This document shows positions 1 to 10,800 of a DNA stretch of 64,000 bases, piece after piece. The position numbers were made by a program, and so were the translations under genes. The notes under the pieces are model-generated. The model made no database searches and was not told the origin of the DNA. It saw only the letters and a list, made by a program, of their open reading frames with translations. This DNA comes from Nemopilema nomurai (Eukaryota > Cnidaria > Scyphozoa > Rhizostomeae > Rhizostomatidae). The stretch covers positions 248,001-312,000 of the forward strand of contig ML133465.1 in assembly GCA_003864495.1 (NCBI GenBank), given 5' to 3'. Each line of letters starts with the position of its first letter. Position 1 is the stretch's first letter.

Positions 1-130
1 TCCCCTCGAATAAGCCCCCACCCTAAAATATATTTTTGCGAAATAAGTCCCTGGATCTTATTCGAGGACTTACGGTTGTGTCGTATCTTGGAGGCAAAAG
101 TCTCAACCCTAAAATACTTCAGTATATATC
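1..130. repeat. Fragment of interspersed repeat with short inverted ends
   Basis: The first bases carry CCTCGAATAAG near position 4 and its inverse CTTATTCGAGG at about 57-67, an 11-12 bp stem around a C-rich and AT-rich core. This looks like one end of a dispersed palindromic repeat. The left border lies outside the window, so family and size cannot be given. Confidence 0.4.
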
Positions 131-715
131 ACAATCTCAAGCGCCAATCTGAAGAGTTCTGTGTCATTTCCTACGTCATTTCTGGTAGTGTATAAGTGTG
201 GGTCTTCAAGAAAAATGCCCCACCACTCAAAAATGCTTAAAAAATGCCCTGTGCACAGAGACAAAGTTGATTAATTCTTCGCGTTTAAATTTAAGTATTT
301 TTGGCCACAAAGACCGGACAGTGCTTCCACGATAATAGGCCTTTACAAACGCCTTGAATGATTTCCATTCGAAGAAAACCTTTTATATTCACCATTAATT
401 AACCTAAACGGGAAGGCAGAAATTTGAACAAAAGCTGACGACCACCATGTTTCTGGGGGGATACGAACATAGCAAAGCGATTAGCCTATTTAAATGAAAC
501 AATTTTGGCAACTCGATCAACACATCATATCACAAATAGGAAGACACAATAGGCACTATCAAAAGAATATGCCAATGTTGCTCAGCTAATGAAAACAAAA
601 TTTTTAATTTTTCGTTAAAGAAAACAATTTTATGAAAGTCGAAAGCAACGGTCAAGTCAAATATAAATCTCATGCGTGCGCTAAATCGCTCGCATTATTG
701 GCGCCATGCGTGTGC

Positions 716-731
716 GCGTGCGATCGCACGC
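716..731. repeat. Perfect 16-bp palindrome GCGTGCGATCGCACGC
   Basis: The sequence equals its own reverse complement over 16 bases. It sits in a CpG-rich island of about 60 bp inside otherwise AT-rich DNA. It could be a dimeric factor site or part of a repeat; nothing more can be said from sequence. Confidence 0.6.
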
Positions 732-797
732 ATCAAACGACCAAGACTGGAGATATGAAAGAGGGTGACCTTAGGGAGTGAGGTTGCAAAAACTCAC

Positions 798-3700
798 AAG
801 TCGAGTCCTTCTTTGTCCATATCCACACTGTTTGTTTCTTTGGAACTGAAATAAAAAACAATTAATATTTCACCTCAAATAAATAAAACAACATATAAAT
901 TTTATTGACCTTGGTCAATATGTCAATTAAAAAAATTGCATGTAAAATTAACAAGCACTTCTGTCAACATTGTAAACAGCAACTGTTTTAAACTACATAA
1001 AATTCCATTATAAGTTTAGCTGAAACCTTTAGGTGTTTTCTCACACAGGCTGCCTAACAGACTCACTACATAAAGGAACTGATCACCTTTAATGTTCAAT
1101 ACATTAACAGAATGTAAATATCATAACCAACAAGACCCTGTATACCTACAGCTCTGACTCACTTTACCAATTGACAATAAAACTGATAAAAATTATCTAA
1201 AATATTTTGTTAGTTGATAATCAGCAAAAGCCAGTTGCTTACCTTTCTAAGGCAACATGACCAGGGAACTCCACAAGACTGAATTGTTTCAGCACCACAA
1301 GTGTAGTATGGGTTCCAATCCCAGTCATCAGTGTTTGTACTTCCACAGCATTGGAACTTAAGTTTAAAGCAAGGGATTCCATTAGACAAGTATCACATTT
1401 TGAGTGTTCTTTCACAAAAATCAAGCTAATTATAAGTGCCTACCAAATTCTTCATAGTTTTAACATCCATCTCTATAAAGAACTAGTAATATTTTTTCTG
1501 GAAACATTTACATGTTCATGACTTTTTGTCAGTGTTTCTGTTGTCCCTAGCTATTGTGCCTAAAAAGCTATTGAATTGTTGCTGTGTTGTTGTTATCCTG
1601 GAGGCTGGTGCTTTTCATAACAGTGACCATGTTAAAAGTACATACATATACATGTAGGTGAGAGCCATTGTAATTTGCAACATAATATGACACCCTCAAG
1701 CACTGTTTTGCAAAGAATGCCAAAGTATTTTTCATTTCCAGTCAAATCCATTTTTGACGTTAAAAAAAACAATATGTTTACTATACCTCATATTGAATTC
1801 TGTCAATCAGATTTCTCAAATCGTGGTTACTGGTGTACTTCTGTATAGCTGTTTGCACTTTATTATTTAGCAGTCTCTTTGTCTGAATAAATCAAACATA
1901 AAAATCCCAAATGAAAAGGTTTTAATATCGCTTTAAACATAGCTACTTTTTTGATTCAAATCCCTAAACTTTAGATAATAATATTATCTTAGTGTAGCTT
2001 GGACATGAGTGGCTATTGGACATGCATTATATATATAAATATATGCATAAATAGTTGAATAGTTCATAGATGACCTGTATAGTACCCCTTGTTATCAAAT
2101 ATATGTAAATACCAAAGAAATTAACAAAATTTTCTCCTAAGAGCAATAAACTTTACCTTATCAAGGAATTTGATTTTGACAAACAATGAACTCTATTATC
2201 ACTTCAATGTAAGAAGATACTTTTGGATTAGGATATAGTTTCTGAAAAATTCAAAAAGTACATACTTCAGGCCAGAAGGAGAAAGCTAATACTCCTCCAA
2301 TCAATTCCAAGAGGAGCACACACACAAGGAAAATCCTGTACTGCAATGAAAAAAGAAAACTGATGGACGATTTAAGCTGATACAAACTCACCAATGTAGA
2401 CATAAGTATTTTAACTGACAACAGACTACCAGTTTTTTCTTTACCTCAATAACTCTCAATATGCATATCTTTTTTTGTAATACAGGCGATGCTGGGAATG
2501 GCGTGCGATCACATGCGAACTCTTTTGGCACGTGCCTTCAATTACTCAGAAGTGCAATTCATCAAATAATCTGAACACTTCATTCTTAAGTGACCAATAC
2601 TGCTCCATGTTGTGCTTTTATCCAAATCCAAATATCGTTGAACGGCTATAATCAAAAAATCGTTTCTTTTGAGGAGGAGTTTTGAGAAAATTCTAATTTG
2701 CTTGAAGAAGGATAGTTGCCACCTTTCCAATTTTTAATGCAAATTATGACAAGCTTGAACTTAATAAAGATAACTGTTTTGATATGCCGGTTTCCATTTT
2801 GCATGATAGAAGGCTAAAAAATGCAGTCAGTTAAAACTGATCAGTTTTAAGGGACAGTCTTTTTTTGTCAGTTTGGACTGGCCTATGTACCCATTTATAC
2901 AATTGGTCCAAACGGATGACTTATCATTATCTTCTTTCATTTGATGATGATGGCAGCATAAATGGTGCTCTAGTTACAATCGTGGGGTCAAAACGAGACA
3001 AAGGGAGCTTTAAAATGAAAAAAAGATCTCCATGGGTTCAAAGACAAGCACAGATAGGTGCTATCTATTAGACTCTCCGATCTATCTACTAGGCTCTTCT
3101 GAATTGTGTTTTATTTCACATTAGCTTCAACTGACCATGCTTGTGCAGAGCCAACAATGTTAGATGAGGTGGTCAAATGATTTAACATTACACCCTACAT
3201 CTACCTTATATATAGTTTATGTTGTCCTCTTTAAAATGTTGGATTTGACATTAATAAATTATGTTTAAGTAAAATGGATTGATTGAAGTAACCTTGTATT
3301 TTATTCTCTAATGGCAAAGTTGTGTAGTCAACTCCATATATATCTTTCTGTACTATCAAGTACTTTGGTGCAATTGCACGCCATTGCATGCCTTTGTACC
3401 ACAAGGAGTGTGATTCATTACACCCCTACCATTCAATTCCCAGCATTGCCTGTAATATGTTATTTGCTGGTAAATATATCCTTGTGTTCCAGTTAACTTC
3501 ATACTTTACCTACTATACCAGAATCCTTGACATGATACATTCAAATTTCATGAAGTCTTTTATAACAAAAAAGAACTTACTGTTTTAAGAAGACAAAGAT
3601 TTTCTCTTAGGGCTCCAACACTTCCGCAAAACGACACAATGAAAACAAGAACTCCAACAGCAATGATTATTATTGCTGGGTCTGTTGTGAAATCAGACAC

Positions 3701-4583
3701 CTCCTCATAGCCCTTCTTTTGCAACACAACCCAAGAGCCAATTCCAACAAACGCACCTCCAATGAGCTAAAAGATTAAACAGATACATAAATTCCTTGTA
3801 CCTGTCCACATTTTCTTTCAGGCAATTTATGACACCTTTAATTTAAATCTTGGTTTAAAGAAGGGGGCAAGTCATCATTCATAGCAGTTACCAATCAGTT
3901 TTATATATGGAGATACTCAAACAAAACAAAATATACTTAACCTTCTATACTGGACCTCCTACAGTGATTTATTAAAACCCTACCTCTAACCATCAAGTAA
4001 TAACCTTTGGCCAGAGGACAAAAGAATAAAGATAGTTGCAAAACAGATAGGCAATCAATCCTTAACTCCTGTTTATCTAAGGGGAGGTGACTCGATTCCC
4101 AGATAAAAACTACAACTATGATAAATGGGGCCTAGATTTTACAACTACAACAGGCAATCAGTGCTGCCGTAAGAAAAATCGTATACACACTCGATATCGA
4201 TTAACATTCCCATATTAGATGTTAAATTCGTTACATCAGAGTCAAAACAATGTAATTACATGATCGTTGTGAAATGGCCAAGTGGCATTCCCCTTCTAAA
4301 TTTACAAAGGCATCACAGAAGCCAATCTACCTCATTTCAATTGATGTTTATAATGTAAAAAATCCTATGTTTTTTCAGATGCAAAACTTATACAAATGTG
4401 CTTTCTAGAAATTATTATCTTACAAGCGAGAAGCGGACGCCTAATGTGCGGTAAACAAAGACTCACCCAAAAGAAAGTCGTGAAAGCAAATAAGCAATAC
4501 TTGAGTGGTCGGCTTATTTTACTTGGTGGAAGGTCTGTCTCGTCGAAATCATCCCTTCCTGGTTGAAAGGGTGCTCTTTCCAT
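798..4583 (-). CDS. TSPAN33: TspanC8 tetraspanin, TSPAN33-like (3' end missing)
   Basis: Four-span membrane protein. TspanC8 members bind ADAM10 and control its exit from the ER and its surface traffic (family knowledge). Six phase-0 exons read on the minus strand: 4583-4467 (39 codons), 3766-3581 (62), 2340-2266 (25), 1882-1787 (32), 1356-1243 (38), 845-798 (16), all with GT-AG borders, 212 codons so far against about 283 in human TSPAN33. Visible: KYCLFAFTTFFW and LIGGAFVGIGSW (span 1), PAIIIIAVGVLVFIVSFCG (span 2), FLVCVLLLELIGGVLAF (span 3). The large loop has FQCCG, an isolated Cys, SCGVPWSCC and QCGYG, which is seven of the eight TspanC8 cysteines. The eighth, span 4 and the tail must lie left of the window. 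The start at 4583 leads directly into the conserved N-terminus. TSPAN5, 14 or 17 orthology is less likely but possible. The gene lies 884 bp downstream of UFSP2 on the same strand. Confidence 0.85.
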
Positions 4584-5466
4584 TATTGTTGCGCTACAAA
4601 GAAGACCTTATCTTTTCAAGCAGATCACTGTGCAACCTTCGCAAGCACCTTCCAACTTTGTGCCTAAGATGAGCTTAGGGCGCATGCGTTATGAGTCAGA
4701 GCGCGGTCGTCGTTTGTGTCCGATTTTCTCACTATTGTAAAAGGACAAAGACCAAACGATTTTCCATTAATTACAAAGCTGGGATTAAATCATGGGACAA
4801 TGCGCTTGACAAAAGAGAAGATCCGATTCAATATAGGCTTAGGATTGTGTATGGTGGCATTGTGTCTTTATAGTTGCAATAAAGCCTGAAAATTTTAATT
4901 CTTAAAAACGTTAACGTAGTACTGGGTTAAGAAGGTGATGAATGGCAAAAGTATGCAATGTTCAAAAACCACCACTGGCTGGCTTTTATAGAAACTTGAA
5001 AAATCCTTTAAAGGTTAATAAGACTGTGAACTCCATCATTTTGCAATCAAAGTTTATGTTTCATTCAAAAATTATCTGAAAAAGCACAACTAATATCCAA
5101 TATTGCTATTCCCACACCAATACAAAAGGATCAACATATCACTCTTGCAGCAAAACATAAAATATCCTTTGTTAGTCTAAATAAAGAACAAAGTCGCTAT
5201 CTATGCGAATAAAACTGGGATTTTGAATATTCTGCACCTAAAGCACAAATAATTCAAGCTTTTAACATGACTGCATTTCTCTGAGAAGATCACTTTGGTA
5301 TTTCACTTCAACCTTATAAAAAGTTATATCTTTATAATTTTGTATCATTAGTCTGTCAGGTGAATAAAGGAATAAAAGGAATAAAGCAACTGAATGTAGG
5401 TGTCATGACATCAATTTTAACATTAAATGACTGGCATCCTTTCTTCAACATAAATTACTACAACAT
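4584..5466. promoter_or_regulatory. Intergenic region: tetraspanin promoter and UFSP2 3' flank
   Basis: No gene is supported here. About 100 bp upstream of the tetraspanin start lies GCGCATGCG (4680-4688), which resembles an NRF1 palindrome, followed at 4692-4698 by TGAGTCA, the AP-1 consensus. The rest is AT-rich and should contain the UFSP2 3' UTR. Site identities are motif matches only. Confidence 0.4.
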
Positions 5467-7338
5467 TTAAATCATAATTGGTCTTTGTGGAAGGCACATG
5501 TTATAATGTGCTACTTGATCCCAGAAGTCTGGACCTTTCCAGCCACACCATCCTTTATTTGTGACAGTTTTCAAGTCTTCATGACCAGTGTAGTGTGGAT
5601 CAAGAATTAAAAATTTGATTTGGCCTGTGGATTCACTGAAGTGTACACCTAAGATTGTGTGGGCCAGCACCCCACCCCCAATCATGATTGGTGTTCCCTG
5701 GTCATCAAAGTGTTCAATAAGCTCTCTTCCCTTAAAAGCCATATCAGCTCCGGTAGACACGTGCAAAATCTTTGACTGCACATTCATAAGCTCTTGGAGT
5801 CCAATTCCTACTTCAAAAGATCCAATCCATTGCTTCGACCCACTGAAGTTTTTTGGCTTATCACCTACCGAAACAAGAACATCTTGGACTTCCTTGTGTG
5901 ATGGAATGCTTCTTCTGGTGTATCCCTGCAGCTTAAACCATGAACATAGTGTCTGCAGTGACCGGTAAGCACAGCCCCAGCCATTGTCATCAAAGTGATC
6001 TTGCATATAATGGTGATATGCATATTTTCCTCTCACCAAAGCACAGATGCCTCCATCAATGCCTGATTTTAGCCCTTGGTGAGGGTTTATAAGGAACCCT
6101 GAATTTGCATTATCATAACAATTCTGAGCAATCTTAAAGATTGGTCTGTCCACTGGCAAAATAAAAATGCTGTGATATCTTTTTCTGATATTTATCAGCT
6201 TTTCTTCTGTGATTTCTGGTCCTTTTGAACTCTTGATTGGATAAATCAGAGTTACAGGGTGGGAGAGGTCATCAGGATGAAAATGAAATCCTTTCACTTG
6301 ACAGAAATCGAACAAGCTTTTGTATCCCTTTATTGCATGAAGCATCCCTCTAGCCTGTGCAATTAGACCAGCCAGAGCCAATGGCATCAGTGATTGTACC
6401 TGGGCTGATTTGTCAAGAATCATGATGACATCCAGGGACAGGTTAAAACATAAAACTTCATCTACTGCTGAAGTGAACATCAAAATTGGGCAGAATACTC
6501 CTGAGTCTGGAGAAGCATTTGATGACATGCTGAGCAGAATATCCAGATTAATTATCCCATTATTTTGTGAGCTGATATCAGCCTTGAAAAAATTGCTCAA
6601 CTTGTTATCATTTTCACTATTGCTTCTTATAACCTTCTTGTTCTCTCCCTTTGATATCAACAGGAACTCACTGTCTTTTAACTTGGAAAACACTCTATTC
6701 TGCTCCAGATTAATACTATTAGAAATGTCCATCAGGTTAAGTTGACAAGGAAGATTGCCTCTGAGGCGGAAATAACATTTCTGGTCAAGAAAGTCACTGG
6801 CTATGGTTTTCCCAACTTTAACAGAAAATGTGACATTTTCTTTTTGGCTTTCAACTGCTTCACAGCAGCTTAGAAAGTCAACTTCAAGATGGCCATCCTC
6901 TCTGACTTTACTAATGAGAAGGTCTTTAGATGTTGCACAGCTGGGAAATGCTCCATCCACAAATCCATTCTTGGAGAACTTTGTGACAAGAATATGTTTG
7001 GCGAATCTACAAAGAGTCTCTTTCACTTCATTTTTGAGGAAGTAAAAACCTACAATGCCTAGGCCTGTTGGAATGCTTTGGATAATTTCACTGATATATT
7101 GATCAATCTCAGAATGTACATCATCATAGGATTCTTTCTCTTGACAAAAAATCGACTTTGATATAACTGAACTCTTGATGTCAACATGTTGGCAGTTGAC
7201 AGCACTAATTATATCATAGCATCCATCTTGAAAACCACCTAGAAGAAGTCCCCATGAACATTGTTCTATTGTTTTCAGCTTCTTCTGGACGCATTCATCA
7301 ATTTTCACAACTATTTTCCATTCTGCTCTCTCCGCCAT
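5467..7338 (-). CDS. UFSP2: UFM1-specific protease 2 (UFSP2), single exon
   Basis: Cysteine protease that matures UFM1 and removes it from conjugates, acting at the ER surface (family knowledge). 623 residues in one uninterrupted exon. The C-terminal catalytic domain is highly conserved: YHHYMQDHFDDNGWGCAYRS with nucleophile Cys456, LDPHYTG with Asp580 and His582, MIGGGVLAHTILGVHF, and an ending close to LPQRPIMI. The spacing Cys to Asp/His (124 and 126) and Cys to C-terminus (167) equals that of human UFSP2 (C302, D426, H428, 469 aa), so the domain is complete. The N-terminal part is about 154 residues longer than human; the first 50 residues (WGLLLGGF, YDIISAV) may be a degenerate MPN-like segment (inference). 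Start ATG at 7338 reads MAERAEWK. The gene is divergent from RAB3IP. An intronless form is odd beside such intron-rich neighbours. Confidence 0.96.
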   Translation of the reverse strand: MAERAEWKIVVKIDECVQKKLKTIEQCSWGLLLGGFQDGCYDIISAVNCQHVDIKSSVISKSIFCQEKESYDDVHSEIDQYISEIIQSIPTGLGIVGFYFLKNEVKETLCRFAKHILVTKFSKNGFVDGAFPSCATSKDLLISKVREDGHLEVDFLSCCEAVESQKENVTFSVKVGKTIASDFLDQKCYFRLRGNLPCQLNLMDISNSINLEQNRVFSKLKDSEFLLISKGENKKVIRSNSENDNKLSNFFKADISSQNNGIINLDILLSMSSNASPDSGVFCPILMFTSAVDEVLCFNLSLDVIMILDKSAQVQSLMPLALAGLIAQARGMLHAIKGYKSLFDFCQVKGFHFHPDDLSHPVTLIYPIKSSKGPEITEEKLINIRKRYHSIFILPVDRPIFKIAQNCYDNANSGFLINPHQGLKSGIDGGICALVRGKYAYHHYMQDHFDDNGWGCAYRSLQTLCSWFKLQGYTRRSIPSHKEVQDVLVSVGDKPKNFSGSKQWIGSFEVGIGLQELMNVQSKILHVSTGADMAFKGRELIEHFDDQGTPIMIGGGVLAHTILGVHFSESTGQIKFLILDPHYTGHEDLKTVTNKGWCGWKGPDFWDQVAHYNMCLPQRPIMI

Positions 7339-7847
7339 ATTAAAAATTTTAAAATACGTATGGGAACCTCCTTCCCAAAGCGAGGCTTACTTTCAAGGTA
7401 ATTGCAAAGGAATGCGGTGGAAGTGAGAAAATTAATATGTCCCAGATTCAAAAGGATTTTCGATAATGTGTTTTATTATAGAGCTGATTTACACCATTTC
7501 AACAGTGCTTTTTATGTTGACTATTAAAAATCGTTTCCATAGAAAAAACTTTCTCGCAACTTCGCAGCCTTCTAAAATCCTTTTTGGAAAAATTTAACCG
7601 GTCAAACTTTCAAAACAGCCATTTGGAAAACTTTGAAAATCACCACGAGTTTGCCTTTCTACGTTTCAAGACAATCGACTCATCGTCACTGTCACAGTTA
7701 GAGATGTTTGTTCATGTTGCTGTTGTTGGTTTTGTTGTTGGAGTTGTCGGGTTTTGAGGGAAATGAGAGGAAGCGATTTGCGACCCTCAAACTCGAGATG
7801 GCAAACGCAGCAGGAAAAGATAATTGCAAATAATGTGCTAAAGAGGG
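7339..7847. promoter_or_regulatory. Shared head-to-head promoter of UFSP2 and RAB3IP
   Basis: The 509 bp between the two start codons must contain both 5' UTRs and both promoters. I see no clear TATA box at a sensible place for either gene. A TG-rich tract (about 7705-7755, repeats of TTGTTG) lies nearer RAB3IP. A bidirectional promoter follows from the geometry and is not proven by any motif. Confidence 0.55.
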
Positions 7848-10800
7848 ATGGAGGAAGACACTAGAAACACTTTAAAATTGCAAGAAACGGGTGGGAATGA
7901 TCCTAAAATCGATGAAGGAGAAGACTCACGAAGAAGGGCCAAGTCTTACGAGCCTCTTGCAAGAACTTCAAGTGATCCAGAGCTAAATTCTCGTGGTAGA
8001 TCTAAGAGCAGCGTTTCACAGTGTTCGAGATCTCGTTCTCAGACCAAAACACAGCTAAGTATCGATGAATTGATGATGAATCCTGAGCCCAGTAGAAAGA
8101 ACTCGTTTTATGGATATCCAAGGCCCAACCCTGTTGGAATGGCAGCTTCTACAAGTATCGACCAAGAAAGCGAAGAGGGAGAACTCTCACAAAGTTTTAA
8201 TAATGGGTATCAATCAGAATATTATACTTCATTTCAATTTAATTGGTTTATTGTGAGTGGAAGTAGAAGTGAAGACAAACCATAAATTTCTAAAGGGGAA
8301 AAGTTTCACTGTTCCCTGCGTGAAGCTGATAAGCGATTTAGGTGACAAAGATGTAAACAGCGAAACTGTAGAATTGGGATTCTACTTTATGTTTTTTTGT
8401 TTTATATCCTACCATTTTATGTTTGAGTTTGATGGTATAGTGCCAGAGTACTAAAGGATACCCCGCCCCCCTTCCTGACTGTTTTGGTGATTACATTACA
8501 TGCCATTGACAGGTCACTGCTGCCATATGATTTTGAAAAAGAAAAAGGGAAAACATCATATTTGCCTCAGGGCAACACCACAAAGGAGTTTGACATTAAG
8601 AATTTGGCCATCATAAGGAAAATGTTGATGTGCTGGAAATTAAATGTGCTGTGAAAAAATATTTTGCTGAAGGTTTGCTCTTTTCAAAACTTCCTGCATC
8701 TATTTTGACTTTTAATTATATAATTTTTCATTGTTGTTACCAAACATTTAAACATTTTCCACAGTAAAGATTCAGAGTTCCAAAACCCAAAAACTGCAAC
8801 AGAGGTGCTTGAAGAAAGACGATTGAGACAGAAGCAAAAAGAAGCAGCTTTTTTAAAACTGAGACAGGAACTTGCTAGAGCACACCAGGTAAACTGCCTT
8901 GAACCTTTAAAACTTTGACTTCTGTAGCATTCAGGTAAAAGAATGAAAGGAAAGCGCTATAATCAAATCAAATCAAATTCACCCCTTGCTAGTATTTGAA
9001 TGACAGTTTCTAGAGAATTTGTAGTATTATTGTGAGTATTCAAATACAAAAAAATTAAACATTGTCCTGCAGATGCTAAATGGCCCACTCTGCGGAACAA
9101 GCAAGGGCCTTTTAGCCTGCATTGTCCTCTTTCCTAGAGAGGCCTGTCAGACTTGTACCTTGATGCTGTGTGAAAAATTTTCTACGGAGCTATTTCTTCT
9201 CTTCCTATCTCTTTTCTTTTTAACTGTTCATCAATTTTATCAAATCCACAATCATATCAATAAAGATGTAATGCATTTTTTCTCTAGGAACTGAGGAAGA
9301 GAGATGAAGAGTGCAAGAAATTGTCATCAGTGCGAGATGACTTAGATAAAGAGGTTGAGGACCTTACAGCTTCACTTTTTGAGGTAATAAGCAATGTTAT
9401 ATACAACTATCTATCTCATTGTTGTGCGTGGTTGTGAATGACATCATTATTCTGTTGTTATGTGAGGCTCTTTTCTTCCCGAGGCTAATCTGTCTAATTT
9501 GTTTTGGGAATATTTTTATGGGGCAGCTCTATTTCTACAGACGGGGTAAAGCCCACATAGCAGAGTTTTCAGGGGTAGTCCCATTGTCTAAGGAAATTGA
9601 AATGATGCATTGAATTAATGTAGTCCAACTACTGTGAGTTAAATGTCAGCCCATCCAGCCCGACTTATTTTTCAAAGAATTAGTTGGATTTTGCATTTCA
9701 AGAATGAATTTAAAAGTAGATGCTCTTTCTTCGGGTGCGAGGATGGCTCAGTGGCTAGAGGCGCTGACTACGGACCCAAGGGTCCGTGGTTCGAGTCCCT
9801 GGCATGACCAAACTTTCACCCAGAGTGAGGAGAGTTGCCAGCTCTCTGTAATACCAGGCATAAGGAATCACGAGGTGTGGTCACATCGAGAGGAAGGACC
9901 AGGACACTGCTCGATAAACTTAAGCTTCTCAGTGTCCTAAAACTACCTTTGGATGCAAGGTAGAAACAAATCAAATCAAATCAAAATCAAATCAAATCTT
10001 CATCATCAATTATACTACTCTTCTAGTAATCATCCAACAGTAGAATATAAATATAAACTTTGCCCTTTTAATAACTGCCACCAAACATGAGTATACTACA
10101 TATTGATAGAAGGCGCTAGTAGACTAAATTATCTTATTGTCTACCTGGATATAGGTTTGATTTATAGAATCTTATTTTTTTTTTAATAGGAAGCCCACAA
10201 AATGGTAACTGATGCAAAAACAAAGCAAGCTTCTGCAGAAATGCAGTTGAAGGAAGCCCAAATGAAGGTTCAGTATGAAGATCCCATTATGCTTTTGCTT
10301 AAGATTATCTTTCTTGTTCAGGTCAAACTAAATACTATAGAAGCCCGTCAACTTAGATCTTTTTCCAACTCCATTTTCTCATAAATCTGGCTTTTAATTC
10401 AACTTTTAGAACTTGATTAATAACAACCAGTTTTTGAGCTGACATTTAGTGTATTCATAAAGTAGGGAGTTATTGATATATAGCTTTTGTTCAAAACTGC
10501 TTGACATTTGCAGTTCCTTGGAATCCAAACATGTGATTAATGAAGTTATTTCCCGCCAACTTGTATAAATATTGGGCAGTACAGGGATACATCATTTCCA
10601 TGTCTACAGCACACCGTTAACCAAGAAAGTTATGCTGTTTAAACATCATCTAGCCTCTGATGTAATGATATGCCTTCCTCAAATCTTTTCTTTATTGGCT
10701 CTTGTAGTTGGATGGCCTTGAAGCTGAGGTTGCCGCTTTGAAGTTATTGGTAATAACATCAACCCCGTCAAATCCTGGCAAAAAAGGACACAGAAGAGCA

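Larger units (their letters stand above)
1..797. other. Probable last visible intron of the tetraspanin gene
   Basis: No coding exon was found here on the minus strand. The final tetraspanin exon should encode the eighth loop cysteine (a Gly-Cys), the fourth membrane span and the tail, and I could not find it, so it probably lies left of the window. The stretch holds the repeat fragment at the edge and a GC-rich palindromic patch at 670-731. Confidence 0.5.

Noticed and set aside
1239..1424. 61-codon minus-strand frame
   Set aside because: Overlaps the tetraspanin exon in the wrong frame; the correct frame gives FQCCG and SCGVPWSCC with proper splice sites.
5615..5968. Antisense frame of 117 codons within UFSP2
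   Set aside because: Shadow of a strongly conserved coding exon on the other strand.
9732..9810. Functional tRNA gene
   Set aside because: A and B boxes are perfect, but the acceptor ends do not pair and a SINE body with a simple-repeat tail follows.
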